From: an uncultured Lachnospiraceae bacterium
Lineage (GTDB): Bacteria; Bacillota_A; Clostridia; Lachnospirales; Lachnospiraceae
Direction: 5' to 3'
NCBI GenBank assembly: GCA_902801585.1
Contig: CADCIU010000020.1
Span: 1 to 43,620 of the forward strand
DNA length: 43,620 bases
How positions within the stretch are numbered: position 1 is the stretch's first letter; each line of letters begins with the position of its first letter. A model generated the notes under the pieces. That model made no database searches. It was not told the DNA's origin and was given only the letters and a program-made list of their open reading frames with translations. Positions 1 to 8,497 of the stretch are shown here, one piece after another. The position numbers were made by a program, and so were the translations under genes.

Positions 1-70
1 TCTGATTCCGTTTATCAGGATAGTATTGAGTTTTCAAGGTGCATCCGGGCAATTCCCGGTCAAATATCGG

Positions 71-1452
71 CTAATCAGCCTTCAATTCCGAAAGTCTATC
101 CGCCGCAGCAGCAGCAAGCACGGCAAGATATATTTCGATGGGCGCTTCATCGCCTGTATTGGTATCATCTCTTGCCTTGTCTTTATTGCCCGAAGGGTTC
201 TGATCATCTGTCCGGCCCGAAGGCTTGTCCCCGCCATCCGACGAAGGCTCGTCTCCACTATCCGGAGCAGGCTTCACATTCTCTTCCTTTGACGGCTTAT
301 CATCTTCCTCGGAAGGATCCGTCTTCTCCTCGCAGGGAATATCGCCGGGATATTCCGGCACATCCATTTTCGTCGCGCGGAAGATGCGCATCTCCTGCTC
401 GAACCAGGCCGCTCCGATGAGGAAGAGCCGTCCGCGGTAAGTGCACCCCGCCTGGGAGTACACGCGGTCGTCAGAAGAGCGCTTTTCATACGCCTCGAAC
501 TTGTCCGAACCGTCGCGCAGGATATAGGTGTCCGAAGCTCCGCCCGCCTCAGGCGGTCCCACGAGCACAAATCCGTCCGTCACGGGTGCCAGCACGCACA
601 GGTACTGATTTCGCAGAATATTCCCAAACGTTCCGGTGACCGGTTCGCCCTCTTCGGCAAAATAGAAATCGGGCACAGCCTCTTCCAGCTTGACGGCTTC
701 TCCGCCCTGCACGCGGTAAAACGCGGTGCGGTTGGAGGCACTGTAAACAAAAATTGTTCCGTCTTTGGCAGCCACAACAGGATTCATGAGGGTCTCCGTT
801 ATGTCGCAGAGTACATTTCCCGCGCCGGATGCCAGATCATAGGCCCTGACGGATTCAGGCAGCGTCCCGTACGGATTATTGGGATCCGGTTTTCCGCATC
901 CCACGAGCTTAAGCTGTCCCTGGTCGTTCACAATGCTTTGACCAAGTACCATTCCCTCTGAGGATCCTTGCGACCACGCGCCGCCGCCCTTTCCTTCTTC
1001 GTCTTCTTTTCTATCGTCATTCCGGCTCCGGGCTCTTCCGCTGCGGACGCAGTTTTCCCGCCTTCCGCGGCCTCCTGCTCTGCATTTCCATCGGCTGCAG
1101 ATTCTTCGGCTGCGAGGTCTGTCCCTTCTTCCGCCGCATCCTGCTCTGTATATCCACCGGATGCAGATTCTTCGCCTGTGGAGTCTGTCCGGTCTTCCGT
1201 GACTTCCTGTTCTGTATTTTCGCCGGATGCAGATTCTTCACCTGCGAGGTCTGCCCGGTCTTCCAGGTCGCCGGAAACGGATTCGTCGTTTCCCCCGCCT
1301 TCAGGGGATGGCTCTTCAGACTAGCCGTCGCTGTTCAGTTCCAAAATTTAGTTGGGCTCCGCGAAGACCACGTTCGGATCGTCGGCCAGCTCCCGCAGTA
1401 GTTCCTCGGTCGACATGGTATCCGATCTCACAATGCACAGTTTGACACTATC
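71..1452 (-). pseudogene. Remnant of a secreted subtilisin-like (S8) protease
   Basis: Read on the minus strand from 1452, the translation contains STEELLRELADD followed by VVFAEPN, the typical end of an inhibitor_I9 subtilase propeptide. An in-frame TAA (1348-1350) and TAG (1321-1323) follow. Next comes an acidic linker of about 22-residue repeats (EESASGENTEQ-like), then a frameshift near 1020. An open frame then runs to 71, giving about 300 residues with beta-propeller-like spacing and a Glu/Asp/Lys/Pro-rich tail. No subtilase catalytic Asp, His or Ser motif is visible, so the catalytic domain appears deleted between linker and tail. The signal peptide is also missing: homology stops at 1452, a few bases from a family-1 repeat cluster. 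The protease assignment rests on the propeptide motif alone. Two stops, one frameshift and two missing segments make it non-functional as read. Confidence 0.7.
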
Positions 1453-1455
1453 GGG

Positions 1456-1508
1456 TCGGACAAACTACCCCAGACAAACTACCCGACAAACTACCCCAGA
1501 GGTCGGGA
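1456..1508 (+). repeat. Family-1 repeat cluster (1 full, 2 partial cores)
   Basis: Three ACAAACTACCC copies in plus orientation. Only the last has the full ACCCCAGAGGTCG core; the others are shortened to ACCCCAGAC and ACCCGAC. The cluster lies at the upstream edge of the subtilase remnant, where its N-terminal coding sequence is lost. Confidence 0.85.
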
Positions 1509-1557
1509 CCATTCGGACCATTCGGGGCATTCAGGGCAGTTCCCACAGCTCAACACG

Positions 1558-2538
1558 CTATATCAGCTCAGCGATCAGTTTTTTGCCTTCCGTACGAATC
1601 ACTTTAACTTCTGCTTGGTCTTTCTTTAGGATTTCTTCATACTCCGCCTTTTTTATTCCATACACTATTGCTGTATGCTGGGTATTATCAATGGTGACCA
1701 CACCTTTCATCAGATTCTTTTTCTTATCATAAGTCAGCTGCCTGATCGGATATACCTCCCCGGCCGGCGGTCCTTCTTCTGCAGCCTTGTTGTCTATCTC
1801 TTCCTGTTTGTCGCTCGTGGGCTCCGGCTTATAAACCACTTCCGCTTCTTCAACCGGTTTTTCTTCCGTGTCATTGTTGAATAGATTTATCAGTTTGAAG
1901 ATCATCCCCCTGATACCACGGTGTCTGGCTCTTTCTTTCTGGATTTCATATAGTTTTCTATAGCATAGGACCCCAGCATGAGCAAGTTCACGAGTGTCGA
2001 TATCATTAAAAAGATTGGGAAAGTCATCCGTCATTCCAAACTCGTCCCAAAAATTACTGAATAACCTTCCTCTATATATTAATTGACTCTTTTTTGCCTT
2101 CTCTGTTAATGCAATCTTCGGTTCCACCGGCAAGATTGTTAACCAGTTTTCGTACCCTAAATACCACAGAAATGAATTCATCTTGCTTTGAAGTATCTTT
2201 CTCTCCTTCATATCTTTCATTTCTGAAATCTCTATTTTTGAGTTCTTAATGTACTTTTCCAAAAGGCTATTGAACTTCTTCTCAAAATCCGGATCGGCCG
2301 TATCAAAAATAAACATCCAGTCTTCTCTCTTGATCTTAATCTTCTGATTCTTTGCTTTCTCCTCGGCCTCTACCTTTTTCATGTACTCTATATACTTTTC
2401 ATACACTACTTCGGGCTCTTCATAAACTTCATATGAATTGAATAATCGACGGCTGTATTTTAGATCCGACTGCTTAATGAATGAGTTCAGTTTATGCGGG
2501 TATATCATGTATTTCTTTGCAATGTCATTTGAATTCAC
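1558..2538 (-). CDS. Hypothetical protein, charged, cytoplasmic
   Basis: An open frame of 326 residues with a GTG start (2536-2538) preceded by GGAGAA. No signal peptide or membrane segment is seen. The N-terminal third is rich in Lys, Glu and Tyr and probably helical. An acidic, proline-containing linker lies around residues 225-260. The last about 65 residues look like a small beta-rich domain (QLTYDKKKNLMKGVVTIDN). I do not recognise the family. The final KKLIAELI and the bases just after the stop recur in degenerate form at 2581-2621, so a related gene once stood next to it. It could be a toxin-immunity or stress-type orphan, but nothing in the sequence proves a role. Confidence 0.6.
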   Translation of the reverse strand: MNSNDIAKKYMIYPHKLNSFIKQSDLKYSRRLFNSYEVYEEPEVVYEKYIEYMKKVEAEEKAKNQKIKIKREDWMFIFDTADPDFEKKFNSLLEKYIKNSKIEISEMKDMKERKILQSKMNSFLWYLGYENWLTILPVEPKIALTEKAKKSQLIYRGRLFSNFWDEFGMTDDFPNLFNDIDTRELAHAGVLCYRKLYEIQKERARHRGIRGMIFKLINLFNNDTEEKPVEEAEVVYKPEPTSDKQEEIDNKAAEEGPPAGEVYPIRQLTYDKKKNLMKGVVTIDNTQHTAIVYGIKKAEYEEILKKDQAEVKVIRTEGKKLIAELI

Positions 2539-2580
2539 TTATAGTTCTCCCTATTTCAGCCAGATTTCCGATCACGTATC

Positions 2581-2621
2581 CACAGCTAAGCACGCTACAT
2601 CAGCTCAGAGATCAGTTTTTT
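2581..2621 (-). pseudogene. Duplicated 3' end of a paralogue of the preceding gene
   Basis: These 41 bases match 1544-1584 at 37 of 41 positions. The matched segment covers the last codons (KKLISELM versus KKLIAELI), the stop and about 14 bases beyond. Upstream on the minus strand the match ends where a family-1 repeat begins. This is the footprint of a lost or deleted paralogue. Confidence 0.6.
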
Positions 2622-2622
2622 A

Positions 2623-2669
2623 TAGACCTCGACCTCTGCATAGACCTCGACCTCTGGGGTGGTTTGTTG
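2623..2669 (-). repeat. Family-1 repeat cluster (1 full, 1 partial)
   Basis: Two TAGACCTCGACCTCTG units in minus orientation. The second has the full GACCTCTGGGGTGGTTTGTT core. It separates the 3' remnant at 2581-2621 from the stop of the next gene. Confidence 0.85.
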
Positions 2670-2679
2670 TTCATCAAGT

Positions 2680-3126
2680 TCAGGCTTCTGTATAGTAGCC
2701 TTTAACTCCGATTCCGATCGTAGTCCAGTATTCTTCCTCTTCAGAATCTTTCCAGATCCCGATGCTGGTCTCAAGGAACCCGAAAGAATCGTCCTCGCTG
2801 TCATCAATCTCCCCGTCGTTATGCCCTGACAGAATTCTGACAACATCTGTGTCCTTCGTATCAAACACAGAAATACCGTAGATATACGGTTTCAGTTTTC
2901 CATAATGCCCGCCCAAAAACTCAATAAACTCAAGGCGGTCATCCTGGTCGAAATCGAGAGCCAGTTCAGAATCATAATAATAGTGGCGCCAGCTTCCTCC
3001 GCCGTAGTTTTCGTGGATATGCTCAGGCTCTCCGAGCACGGAGATCACTACCTGTTTCTTCTCGCCCAGACGAATCTCTTTCCCATCCAGGATCATCTTT
3101 TCCAGCGGTATCAGTTGAATGTCCAT
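2680..3126 (-). CDS. Hypothetical acidic protein
   Basis: A 148-residue frame with ATG at 3126 and an upstream GATGAGG ribosome binding site. The protein is acidic and rich in aromatics and glycine (GGGSWRHYYYD, LDFDQDDRLEFIEFLGG), with no signal peptide or membrane segment. The opening LGEKKQVVISVLGEPE resembles the start of small secreted or periplasmic alpha-beta folds of the BamE/SmpA kind, but that likeness is weak and I do not assign a family. The gene is isolated between two repeat clusters. Size, acidity and an orphan position would suit an immunity-type protein, which is only a guess. Confidence 0.6.
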   Translation of the reverse strand: MDIQLIPLEKMILDGKEIRLGEKKQVVISVLGEPEHIHENYGGGSWRHYYYDSELALDFDQDDRLEFIEFLGGHYGKLKPYIYGISVFDTKDTDVVRILSGHNDGEIDDSEDDSFGFLETSIGIWKDSEEEEYWTTIGIGVKGYYTEA

Positions 3127-3158
3127 TTTATTACCTCATCCCACCACATATCGAATCT

Positions 3159-3210
3159 CGACCTCTGGGGTAGTTTGTGGACACCTGTCCACAAACTACC
3201 CCAGAGGTCG
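3159..3210. repeat. Family-1 inverted pair, perfect 25-bp arms
   Basis: Arms 3159-3183 and 3186-3210 are exact reverse complements with a 2-base loop (CC). Each arm is a full family-1 element ending in GTTTGTGGACA. Transcribed on either strand it would form a very stable hairpin between the gene ending at 3258 and the one starting at 3126. A third copy in plus orientation follows at 3228-3247. Confidence 0.95.
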
Positions 3211-3227
3211 CTTGAACCCCCAAGCGG

Positions 3228-3255
3228 ATAAACTACCCCAGAGGTCGGTTTTTCC
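3228..3255 (+). repeat. Family-1 repeat, single copy
   Basis: AAACTACCCCAGAGGTCGG followed by TTTTTCCCC, immediately downstream of the Gfo/Idh/MocA stop codon. Confidence 0.85.
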
Positions 3256-3257
3256 CC

Positions 3258-4238
3258 TTACTCTTCCTCAGGATAGACAAGCCCCCAATCATTTCTGAGG
3301 GCAGTCATGATGTCCATTACATCTTTGGAATACGGCAGTTTCATGTCGCCGGGGTCTCCGGTCGCAACGGCATTTTCCATGTCTGTGAGCTCATAGTAGA
3401 GTGCGTTCTCTGTTTTGCCTGCAGTGATCTCTCTTCGCTCTCCCGTGACGGCATCGGTGATCACTGCCCGGTCGGCGCGCGGGTATTCCATGATCTCAAT
3501 ATAGGCTTTCTCGCAGCTGATCATGGCGCGCTTTGGCTGTTTGGAATGCATGGTGAGTGCTGCGGTGGCCATCTGGCCTGCTCTGTTTTGCAGAAGGATC
3601 GTTGCCTGCTCATCTACCCCTGTTGGTGCCGCTTTCCACTGGCTCAATATTTTGTCAGGTTTCTCGTCCATGAAACTCCGCACTATACTGAGTGCATATA
3701 CGCCTATATCAAGCATGGCGCCCCCTGCTAGATTCCGGTTAAAAAAGCGATTCTCCATGTTGTATTCTTTATAGCTCCCGAAATTCACGGTAATCATCTG
3801 GACCTTGCCCAGTTCGCCGCTGCCGACAATGCGCCACAGCTCTTTGTAGAGCGGCATGTGCCAGATTGTCATTGCTTCAGCCAGAATGAGCCCCTTGCTC
3901 TCTGCAAGGGAGGCCGTCTCATCGAGTTCCTGTGAATTAAGGGTGATCGATTTCTCAACGAGAAGGTGCTTGCCATTTTCGAGCGCCTTTTTCATGAATC
4001 CATAGTGCGTGTTGTGTGGACTGGTAATATAGATGATATCTACCTCATCATCACTGAACATCTCGTCAATCGAAGCATAGACCTTTTTAATGCTGTACTT
4101 TTCAGCAAAAGCAACTGCTTTTGAGTGCGTGCGGTTGCCGACCGCATAAAGAGACTTGCCCATTTTCTGCAGTCCTGCGGCCATTTCATTTGCGATCACG
4201 CCGGTCCCGAGCACTGCCCAGTTTAAATCTTTTGACAT
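3258..4238 (-). CDS. Gfo/Idh/MocA family NAD(P)-dependent oxidoreductase
   Basis: A 326-residue protein of normal family length. The N-terminal Rossmann fold has the dinucleotide motif AVLGTGVIANEMA (residues 9-21) and the family's ITSPHNTHYG and LVEKSITLN segments; the EK lysine is the usual catalytic residue. The C-terminal half is the alpha/beta substrate domain (NRNLAGGAMLDIGVYAL). Such enzymes oxidise or reduce a sugar or polyol hydroxyl with NAD(P); the substrate cannot be read here. ATG at 4238 is preceded by GGGGAGG at 9 bases. It lies downstream of a GH13 glucosidase on the same strand with a repeat cluster between, so a shared sugar-related role is possible but co-transcription is unproven. 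Confidence 0.9.
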   Translation of the reverse strand: MSKDLNWAVLGTGVIANEMAAGLQKMGKSLYAVGNRTHSKAVAFAEKYSIKKVYASIDEMFSDDEVDIIYITSPHNTHYGFMKKALENGKHLLVEKSITLNSQELDETASLAESKGLILAEAMTIWHMPLYKELWRIVGSGELGKVQMITVNFGSYKEYNMENRFFNRNLAGGAMLDIGVYALSIVRSFMDEKPDKILSQWKAAPTGVDEQATILLQNRAGQMATAALTMHSKQPKRAMISCEKAYIEIMEYPRADRAVITDAVTGERREITAGKTENALYYELTDMENAVATGDPGDMKLPYSKDVMDIMTALRNDWGLVYPEEE

Positions 4239-4255
4239 TTGTCTGTACCTCCCCT

Positions 4256-4367
4256 AAAACTACCCCAGAGGTCGTTCAGTGACAAACTACCCCAGAGGTC
4301 GATTGTTCAGTTCACAGCTGGGGACAAACTACCCCAGAGGTCGGTCGTTCACAGAGGTCGCTTGTTC
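4256..4367 (+). repeat. Family-1 repeat cluster (3 full, 1 partial)
   Basis: Three full CTACCCCAGAGGTCG copies in plus orientation plus one shortened CAGAGGTCG. The local flank CGTTCAGT or similar follows several copies. It fills nearly the whole gap between the glucosidase stop and the oxidoreductase start. Confidence 0.9.
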
Positions 4368-6047
4368 CTAAAACCTCAACACCACCGCCTGATAAGGCTT
4401 GAGTCTCACTTTCTGTCCATTCCGGCCAAGCGCATCATAATTGTTGAGTATGATCTTATTTTTCTTCACATCATCCGGCAGCTTGTAGATTGTTGTATGC
4501 TTGCTGAAGTTGGCGCAAACGAAAAGCCGCTTGCCCCGGTATGTCCTGCTATAGGCGATGACCCTCCGGTTTTCGTGGTCGTATTCCCGTGTTTCTCCCC
4601 ACACTGCCTCTTCGTGCTTCTTCCTGAGCCGCAAGAGTTTCTGGTAGAAACGGTATACAGACTTTTGGCTTTCAAGGTCTTTTGCCACATTGATCTCAGA
4701 GTACAGAGGATTCAAGCACTGCCATGGCTCATGCCCCTTGTTGAATCCGCCGCCCACAGAATCATCCCACGCAATTGGCACCCTTGAATGGTCCCTCGCC
4801 CCGTATTTGATAAAGCGAAAAGCAAGCCATTTAGGCATACCAGAACCTGTCATCAATTCATAGACAAAATGGCTGACCGGATCCTTCATCTCGTCTATGT
4901 TTTGAAAGTCGCAGTTTGTCAGCCCGACTTCCTGGCCCATGTAGATGAACGGTGTCCCGAATCCCATGTACATCACCGTTGCGAGCATCGTGGCCGCTTC
5001 ATAGCGGTATCTCTTCACATCGATCGAGAAGCGGTTCACACTGCGGGGATTGTCGTGGTTTTCCAGTACCAGCGTGTTCCAGCCCTCCCCGTACGCCGCC
5101 CTCTGCGGATCAAACAAGCCTTTCTTGAACTGGCGCAGGTCAAACGGCTTGGGAAAGAATTTCTTGCCGCCGATATTATCCGAGTCAAGATGGCCGAAGC
5201 TGAAGATCGCGTCCAGTTCGCCATTGCTCTCCCGCACATATTCCCGCGCGTCTTCCGCGGAAGGATGGAAGGACTCTCCTACTGTCAAAATATCGTAAAA
5301 GGAAAATGATTTCTCATTCAACTCCTTCAAAAACTCATGCATGCGCGGCCCATCCACGTAATACGGCGCGCCTTTCTGGAAGGAATCCTTCGAATCGTCA
5401 TCCCGGATCGGGTAGACTTTGGAAAACATGTTGAACACGTCGAAGCGGAATCCGTCAACTCCTTTGTCAAGCCAGAAATTCAGGATGTCGATGATTTCTT
5501 TCCGGACTTCCGGGTTCTCCCAGTTCAGATCCGCCTGCTCTTTGCAGAAAAGGTGCAGGTAGAACTCGTCGCTGTCGCCGATCCTCTCCCAGGCCGATCC
5601 GGTAAAAGTCGATTCCCAGTTGCTCGGGGGTAAAAGACTGCCGTTCTCTATTTTGCCTTTCCGAATGATATAGTAATCCCTGTACGGGGAATCGGGAGAT
5701 GAGACTGCTTCCCTAAACCACGGATGTTCGGTGGATGTGTGGTTGATGACCATATCCATGATCACCTTCAGGCCCCGCTTATGGCACTCTTCCAAAAGCC
5801 GGTCAAAATCCTCCATAGTGCCGAACTTTTCATCGATCGCCTTATAGTCGCTGATGTCATACCCATAGTCATAGTCCGGCGACTTGTACAGCGGGGAGAA
5901 CCAGATCGCGGTCGCCCCGAGATCCCGGATGTAATCCAGTTTTGATATGATGCCCTCAATATCTCCCCAGCCGTCATTGTTCGAATCCATGAAACTGAAC
6001 GGATATATCTGATAGACCACTGCGTTCTTATACCACCTTGTTTTCAC
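4368..6047 (-). CDS. GH13 alpha-glucosidase, oligo-1,6-glucosidase type
   Basis: A 559-residue cytoplasmic enzyme with no signal peptide. It has the calcium-type loop DSNNDGWGD (21-29), region I DMVINHTS (98-105), region II GFRFDVFN with nucleophile Asp203, region III LTVGESF with acid/base Glu258 and region IV ENHDN with His331-Asp332. The valine after the nucleophile (Val204) is the residue found in alpha-1,6-specific oligo-1,6-glucosidases, in contrast to alpha-1,4 maltases. It probably releases glucose from isomaltose, panose and short branched dextrins imported by the cell. The start is GTG (6045-6047), preceded by AAGGAGG. A candidate promoter lies at 6096-6124 with its -35 inside a repeat. 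Trehalose-6-phosphate hydrolase is a less likely alternative. Confidence 0.92.
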   Translation of the reverse strand: MKTRWYKNAVVYQIYPFSFMDSNNDGWGDIEGIISKLDYIRDLGATAIWFSPLYKSPDYDYGYDISDYKAIDEKFGTMEDFDRLLEECHKRGLKVIMDMVINHTSTEHPWFREAVSSPDSPYRDYYIIRKGKIENGSLLPPSNWESTFTGSAWERIGDSDEFYLHLFCKEQADLNWENPEVRKEIIDILNFWLDKGVDGFRFDVFNMFSKVYPIRDDDSKDSFQKGAPYYVDGPRMHEFLKELNEKSFSFYDILTVGESFHPSAEDAREYVRESNGELDAIFSFGHLDSDNIGGKKFFPKPFDLRQFKKGLFDPQRAAYGEGWNTLVLENHDNPRSVNRFSIDVKRYRYEAATMLATVMYMGFGTPFIYMGQEVGLTNCDFQNIDEMKDPVSHFVYELMTGSGMPKWLAFRFIKYGARDHSRVPIAWDDSVGGGFNKGHEPWQCLNPLYSEINVAKDLESQKSVYRFYQKLLRLRKKHEEAVWGETREYDHENRRVIAYSRTYRGKRLFVCANFSKHTTIYKLPDDVKKNKIILNNYDALGRNGQKVRLKPYQAVVLRF

Positions 6048-6095
6048 CGTTCCTCCTTATCTGTGACACGTGACTCACTTAGCCTTCCTCTTTAG

Positions 6096-6124
6096 TCTAT
6101 AGTTTACCACATGCCGGGGGACAA
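6096..6124 (-). promoter_or_regulatory. Candidate sigma-A promoter, -35 supplied by a family-1 repeat
   Basis: Minus strand: TTGTCC (6119-6124), a 17-base spacer and TATAGA (6096-6101), about 50 bases before the glucosidase start. The TTGTCC is the tail of the adjacent family-1 element. Matches are 4 of 6 to TTGACA and 4-5 of 6 to TATAAT. Confidence 0.45.
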
Positions 6125-6308
6125 ACCACCCCAGAGGTCAGTTTTCGGCTGCAAGCTACCCCAGAGGTCGTTCTGAACAAACCACCCCAGAGGTCGGTCA
6201 GTCCCACAGTCCCAGAGGTCGGTTTTCGGCCAGGGACAAACTACCCCAGAGGTCGTTCAGTCGCAGAACAAACTGAACAAGCCACCCCAGAGGTCGAGGT
6301 CGTTCAGT
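6119..6308 (+). repeat. Family-1 repeat cluster (5 full, 1 partial)
   Basis: Plus-orientation copies with ACCACCCC, GCTACCCC and ACTACCCC variants. Cluster-specific joins are GTTTTCGGC and GTCGTTCAGTCG. Together with the terminator and promoter it fills the 310-base gap between the glucosidase and the flavoprotein. Confidence 0.9.
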
Positions 6309-6310
6309 CG

Positions 6311-6344
6311 AAAACCCCCAGGCTCACCAGAGCCCGGGGGTTTC
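6311..6344. terminator. Rho-independent terminator, usable in both directions
   Basis: AAACCCCCAGGCTC, ACCA loop, then GAGCCCGGGGGTTT: a strong near-perfect stem with one mismatch and flanking A and T runs. It lies 14 bases beyond the stop of the old-yellow-enzyme gene, which it would terminate on the minus strand. Confidence 0.85.
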
Positions 6345-6357
6345 TATGATGACGGTA

Positions 6358-8292
6358 TTATAAAGCCAGTGCGGCTTCATAGCCTTCTCTGACAGCGACC
6401 AGCGCATTGCCTGCTTTTACGGCACAGCCAACAACTTTGACATCATTGCAGTACTTCTTTGCTGCTTCCTCGAGAGGATTGTATGCCTTGTATCCGAATG
6501 CAGATACTACAGTCGCAGCAAGTACACTGTGAAGGGTTCCATTGGAATCCGTGTAGCTTACGCTGTTTTCTGTGATCTCAGAGACCTTTGCTCCGGTCAA
6601 AACCTTGATACCGGCGTCTCTGATGTATTCCATCAGCTGCATCTTCATCAGAGGGAACATATCGACCAGGATGTCGTCGCGCATCTCGATCAGCGTGATG
6701 TCCTGGCAGGACTGTGTCAGGAAGTGCGCGGTCTCTCCGCCGACTTCGCCGCCGCCGCAAACTACGACCGGGCCGGGCATGACATCTTTATTGCCTAAGA
6801 GAACATCTTCCGCATTCACGACGTTGCTGCCGTCCATACCCTTGATCGGAGGCGTAAGCGGCTTGGCGCCTGTTGCGACGATGACTGCATCCGGCTTCTC
6901 GTCGCGGATCATCTCCTCAGTCACTTCTACTCCCATCTTGACCGGGACTTTCAGATCAATGAGACTCTTGCGCAGTGAAGATACGAAAGTGGATAGCTCA
7001 CCTTTTCCGGGCGGGAATGCCGCGCTGCGGAACTGGCCGCCGAGCCAGGAACCGGCCTCGTATACGGTGACATCATGACCGATCATCGCCGCTGTTTCCG
7101 CCGCCATGAGGCCTGCGGGGCCGCCGCCGATGACCATGACCTTCTTCGGGTTTTCGGTCTTTGCCATAGGATTCTCGTACTCGCGTCCGACACGGGGATT
7201 GACCAGGCAGGTTGCACAGGTGCCGGCCAGAAGGCCTGCTTCACAGCCCTGGAGACATCCGATGCAGTAGCGGATATTCTCGAACTGGCCTGCTTTCGCC
7301 TTGGCGGGGAGGTAAGGATCTGCAAGAGATCCACGGCCCATGCCGATGAAGTCCGCTTTGCCCATCTTCAAAATAGTGTCAGCCATCTTGGGAGAGTTAA
7401 TGCGGTTCGTGACGATGACAGGGCAGGATACCAGTTTTTTGACCATTTCCGCAGTATTCATGTTAAATGCGTGCTCCGTGTACATCGGCGCGATGATCTG
7501 GCGAACGACAGGAGAAGCATACATTCCGTTGGAAACGTGGATGGCGTCAACGCCCATCTCATCCAGATGGCGGACAAGTTCAAAGGTATCAGCCTCGGTG
7601 CGGCCGCCCAGAAGGTACTCATTGGCTGAGATCCTGACCTGGACCGGGAAATCCTCGCCGACATTCTCGCGGATGCAGGCATAGATCTCATCCAGGATGC
7701 GGGTTCTGTTCTCGAAACATCCGCCATACTCATCTACTCTCTTGTTTGTGAAAGGAGAGAGGAATTCGGAGATCAGATAGCCGTGCGCAGCGTGAATCTC
7801 AATTCCGTCAAAGCCTGCCTCTTTCACTCTTTTGGCAGTGGATCCGAAATCCTTCACGATCTGATGGATTTCCTCTACTGTGATCTCGCGGGGAAGGTCC
7901 ATGCAGAAGGGATCCTTAATTGCAGAAGGTGCTACCGGCTGTACATTTCCGTTCACATCATGTTTGGACTGGCGTCCGGGATGATACATCTGGCAGAAGA
8001 TCTTTGTGTCATATTTGTGGACTGTTTCCGTGAGCTTTTTGTTGCCTTCGATCTGCTCGTCGTTGTAAAGACCGGGAATGAACTTGTAGCCCTTCGCGTT
8101 CACATTTACCGCATAGTCTTCTGTGATGACCATGCCCCAACCGCCCTTGGCTTTCTCTTCGATATACTTGATATACCTTTCTGTGATCATTCCGTCTTCC
8201 GTACACAGGTTCATGACCATTGCGGGCACGATCAACCTGTTCGGGATCTCGCAGTTACCGATTTTGGCAGGTGTAAAAAGTTCCGTCATCAT
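6358..8292 (-). CDS. Old-yellow-enzyme/2,4-dienoyl-CoA-reductase-type Fe-S flavoprotein
   Basis: A 644-residue enzyme of the family containing 2,4-dienoyl-CoA reductase (FadH), trimethylamine dehydrogenase and the bile-acid enzymes BaiCD/BaiH. Residues 1-335 form the FMN-binding TIM barrel, with the active-site segment IHAAHGYLISEFLSP (166-180). Cys343, Cys346, Cys350 and Cys362 make the 4Fe-4S site (CIGCLQGC...C). Residues 385-640 are the FAD/NAD(P) module with VIGGGPAGLMAAE (387-399) and a second VVCGGGEVGGE. Members reduce activated C=C bonds of enoates or enoyl-CoA using NAD(P)H; the substrate is not readable here, so BaiH is not claimed. ATG at 8292 follows AGGAGG at 9 bases, with a MerR-type promoter upstream. 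The MerR gene 333 bases upstream on the same strand is the probable regulator. Confidence 0.93.
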   Translation of the reverse strand: MMTELFTPAKIGNCEIPNRLIVPAMVMNLCTEDGMITERYIKYIEEKAKGGWGMVITEDYAVNVNAKGYKFIPGLYNDEQIEGNKKLTETVHKYDTKIFCQMYHPGRQSKHDVNGNVQPVAPSAIKDPFCMDLPREITVEEIHQIVKDFGSTAKRVKEAGFDGIEIHAAHGYLISEFLSPFTNKRVDEYGGCFENRTRILDEIYACIRENVGEDFPVQVRISANEYLLGGRTEADTFELVRHLDEMGVDAIHVSNGMYASPVVRQIIAPMYTEHAFNMNTAEMVKKLVSCPVIVTNRINSPKMADTILKMGKADFIGMGRGSLADPYLPAKAKAGQFENIRYCIGCLQGCEAGLLAGTCATCLVNPRVGREYENPMAKTENPKKVMVIGGGPAGLMAAETAAMIGHDVTVYEAGSWLGGQFRSAAFPPGKGELSTFVSSLRKSLIDLKVPVKMGVEVTEEMIRDEKPDAVIVATGAKPLTPPIKGMDGSNVVNAEDVLLGNKDVMPGPVVVCGGGEVGGETAHFLTQSCQDITLIEMRDDILVDMFPLMKMQLMEYIRDAGIKVLTGAKVSEITENSVSYTDSNGTLHSVLAATVVSAFGYKAYNPLEEAAKKYCNDVKVVGCAVKAGNALVAVREGYEAALAL

Positions 8293-8340
8293 TTTCTCGT
8301 TCCTCCTCTTGGTTTGGAAAGGTGGTTTTCTTATGTGAAA

Positions 8341-8371
8341 ATATTAACGGGTAGTACGCTTCCAAGGTCAA
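8341..8371 (-). promoter_or_regulatory. MerR-type promoter of the flavoprotein gene
   Basis: Minus strand TTGACC (8366-8371) and TAATAT (8341-8346) are separated by 19 bases. This over-long spacer is the hallmark of MerR-activated promoters. The spacer begins CTTGGAAGCGTACTACC, with one good half-site of the CTTGGAGT/ACTCCAAG dyad bound by several Firmicute MerR proteins. The start codon is about 50 bases downstream. Confidence 0.7.
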
Positions 8372-8377
8372 TGCCAA

Positions 8378-8458
8378 AAAAGAGAAGAGACATTAGGTAA
8401 ATCTGCTGATTCCGATTCTCCGGTTCGGCCCAGCGATCCCTCTGTTCTCTTCTCTTTT
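8378..8458. repeat. Exact 13-bp inverted repeat, arms 55 bases apart
   Basis: AAAAGAGAAGAGA (8378-8390) and its exact reverse complement (8446-8458) flank an ordinary-looking stretch upstream of the MerR-type promoter. It could form a long hairpin in the MerR-flavoprotein intergenic transcript or be a paired binding site. No function is proven. Confidence 0.6.
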
Positions 8459-8497
8459 ATATGAGAAATATTATCAATTACAGCAAACGGTGCTCAT

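Noticed and set aside
968..1324. Plus-strand frame that looks like a signal peptide plus Ser/Ala-rich repeats
   Set aside because: It is the reverse of the acidic linker of the subtilase remnant; no ribosome site.
2595..2864. Minus-strand frame of 89 codons overlapping the hypothetical gene
   Set aside because: It overlaps the better gene at 2680-3126 in another frame; only its end (the 41-base duplicate) is informative.
6358..8292. Naming the flavoprotein BaiH or BaiCD
   Set aside because: Fold and Fe-S motif fit the family, but no other bile-acid genes are nearby and substrate residues cannot be judged by eye.
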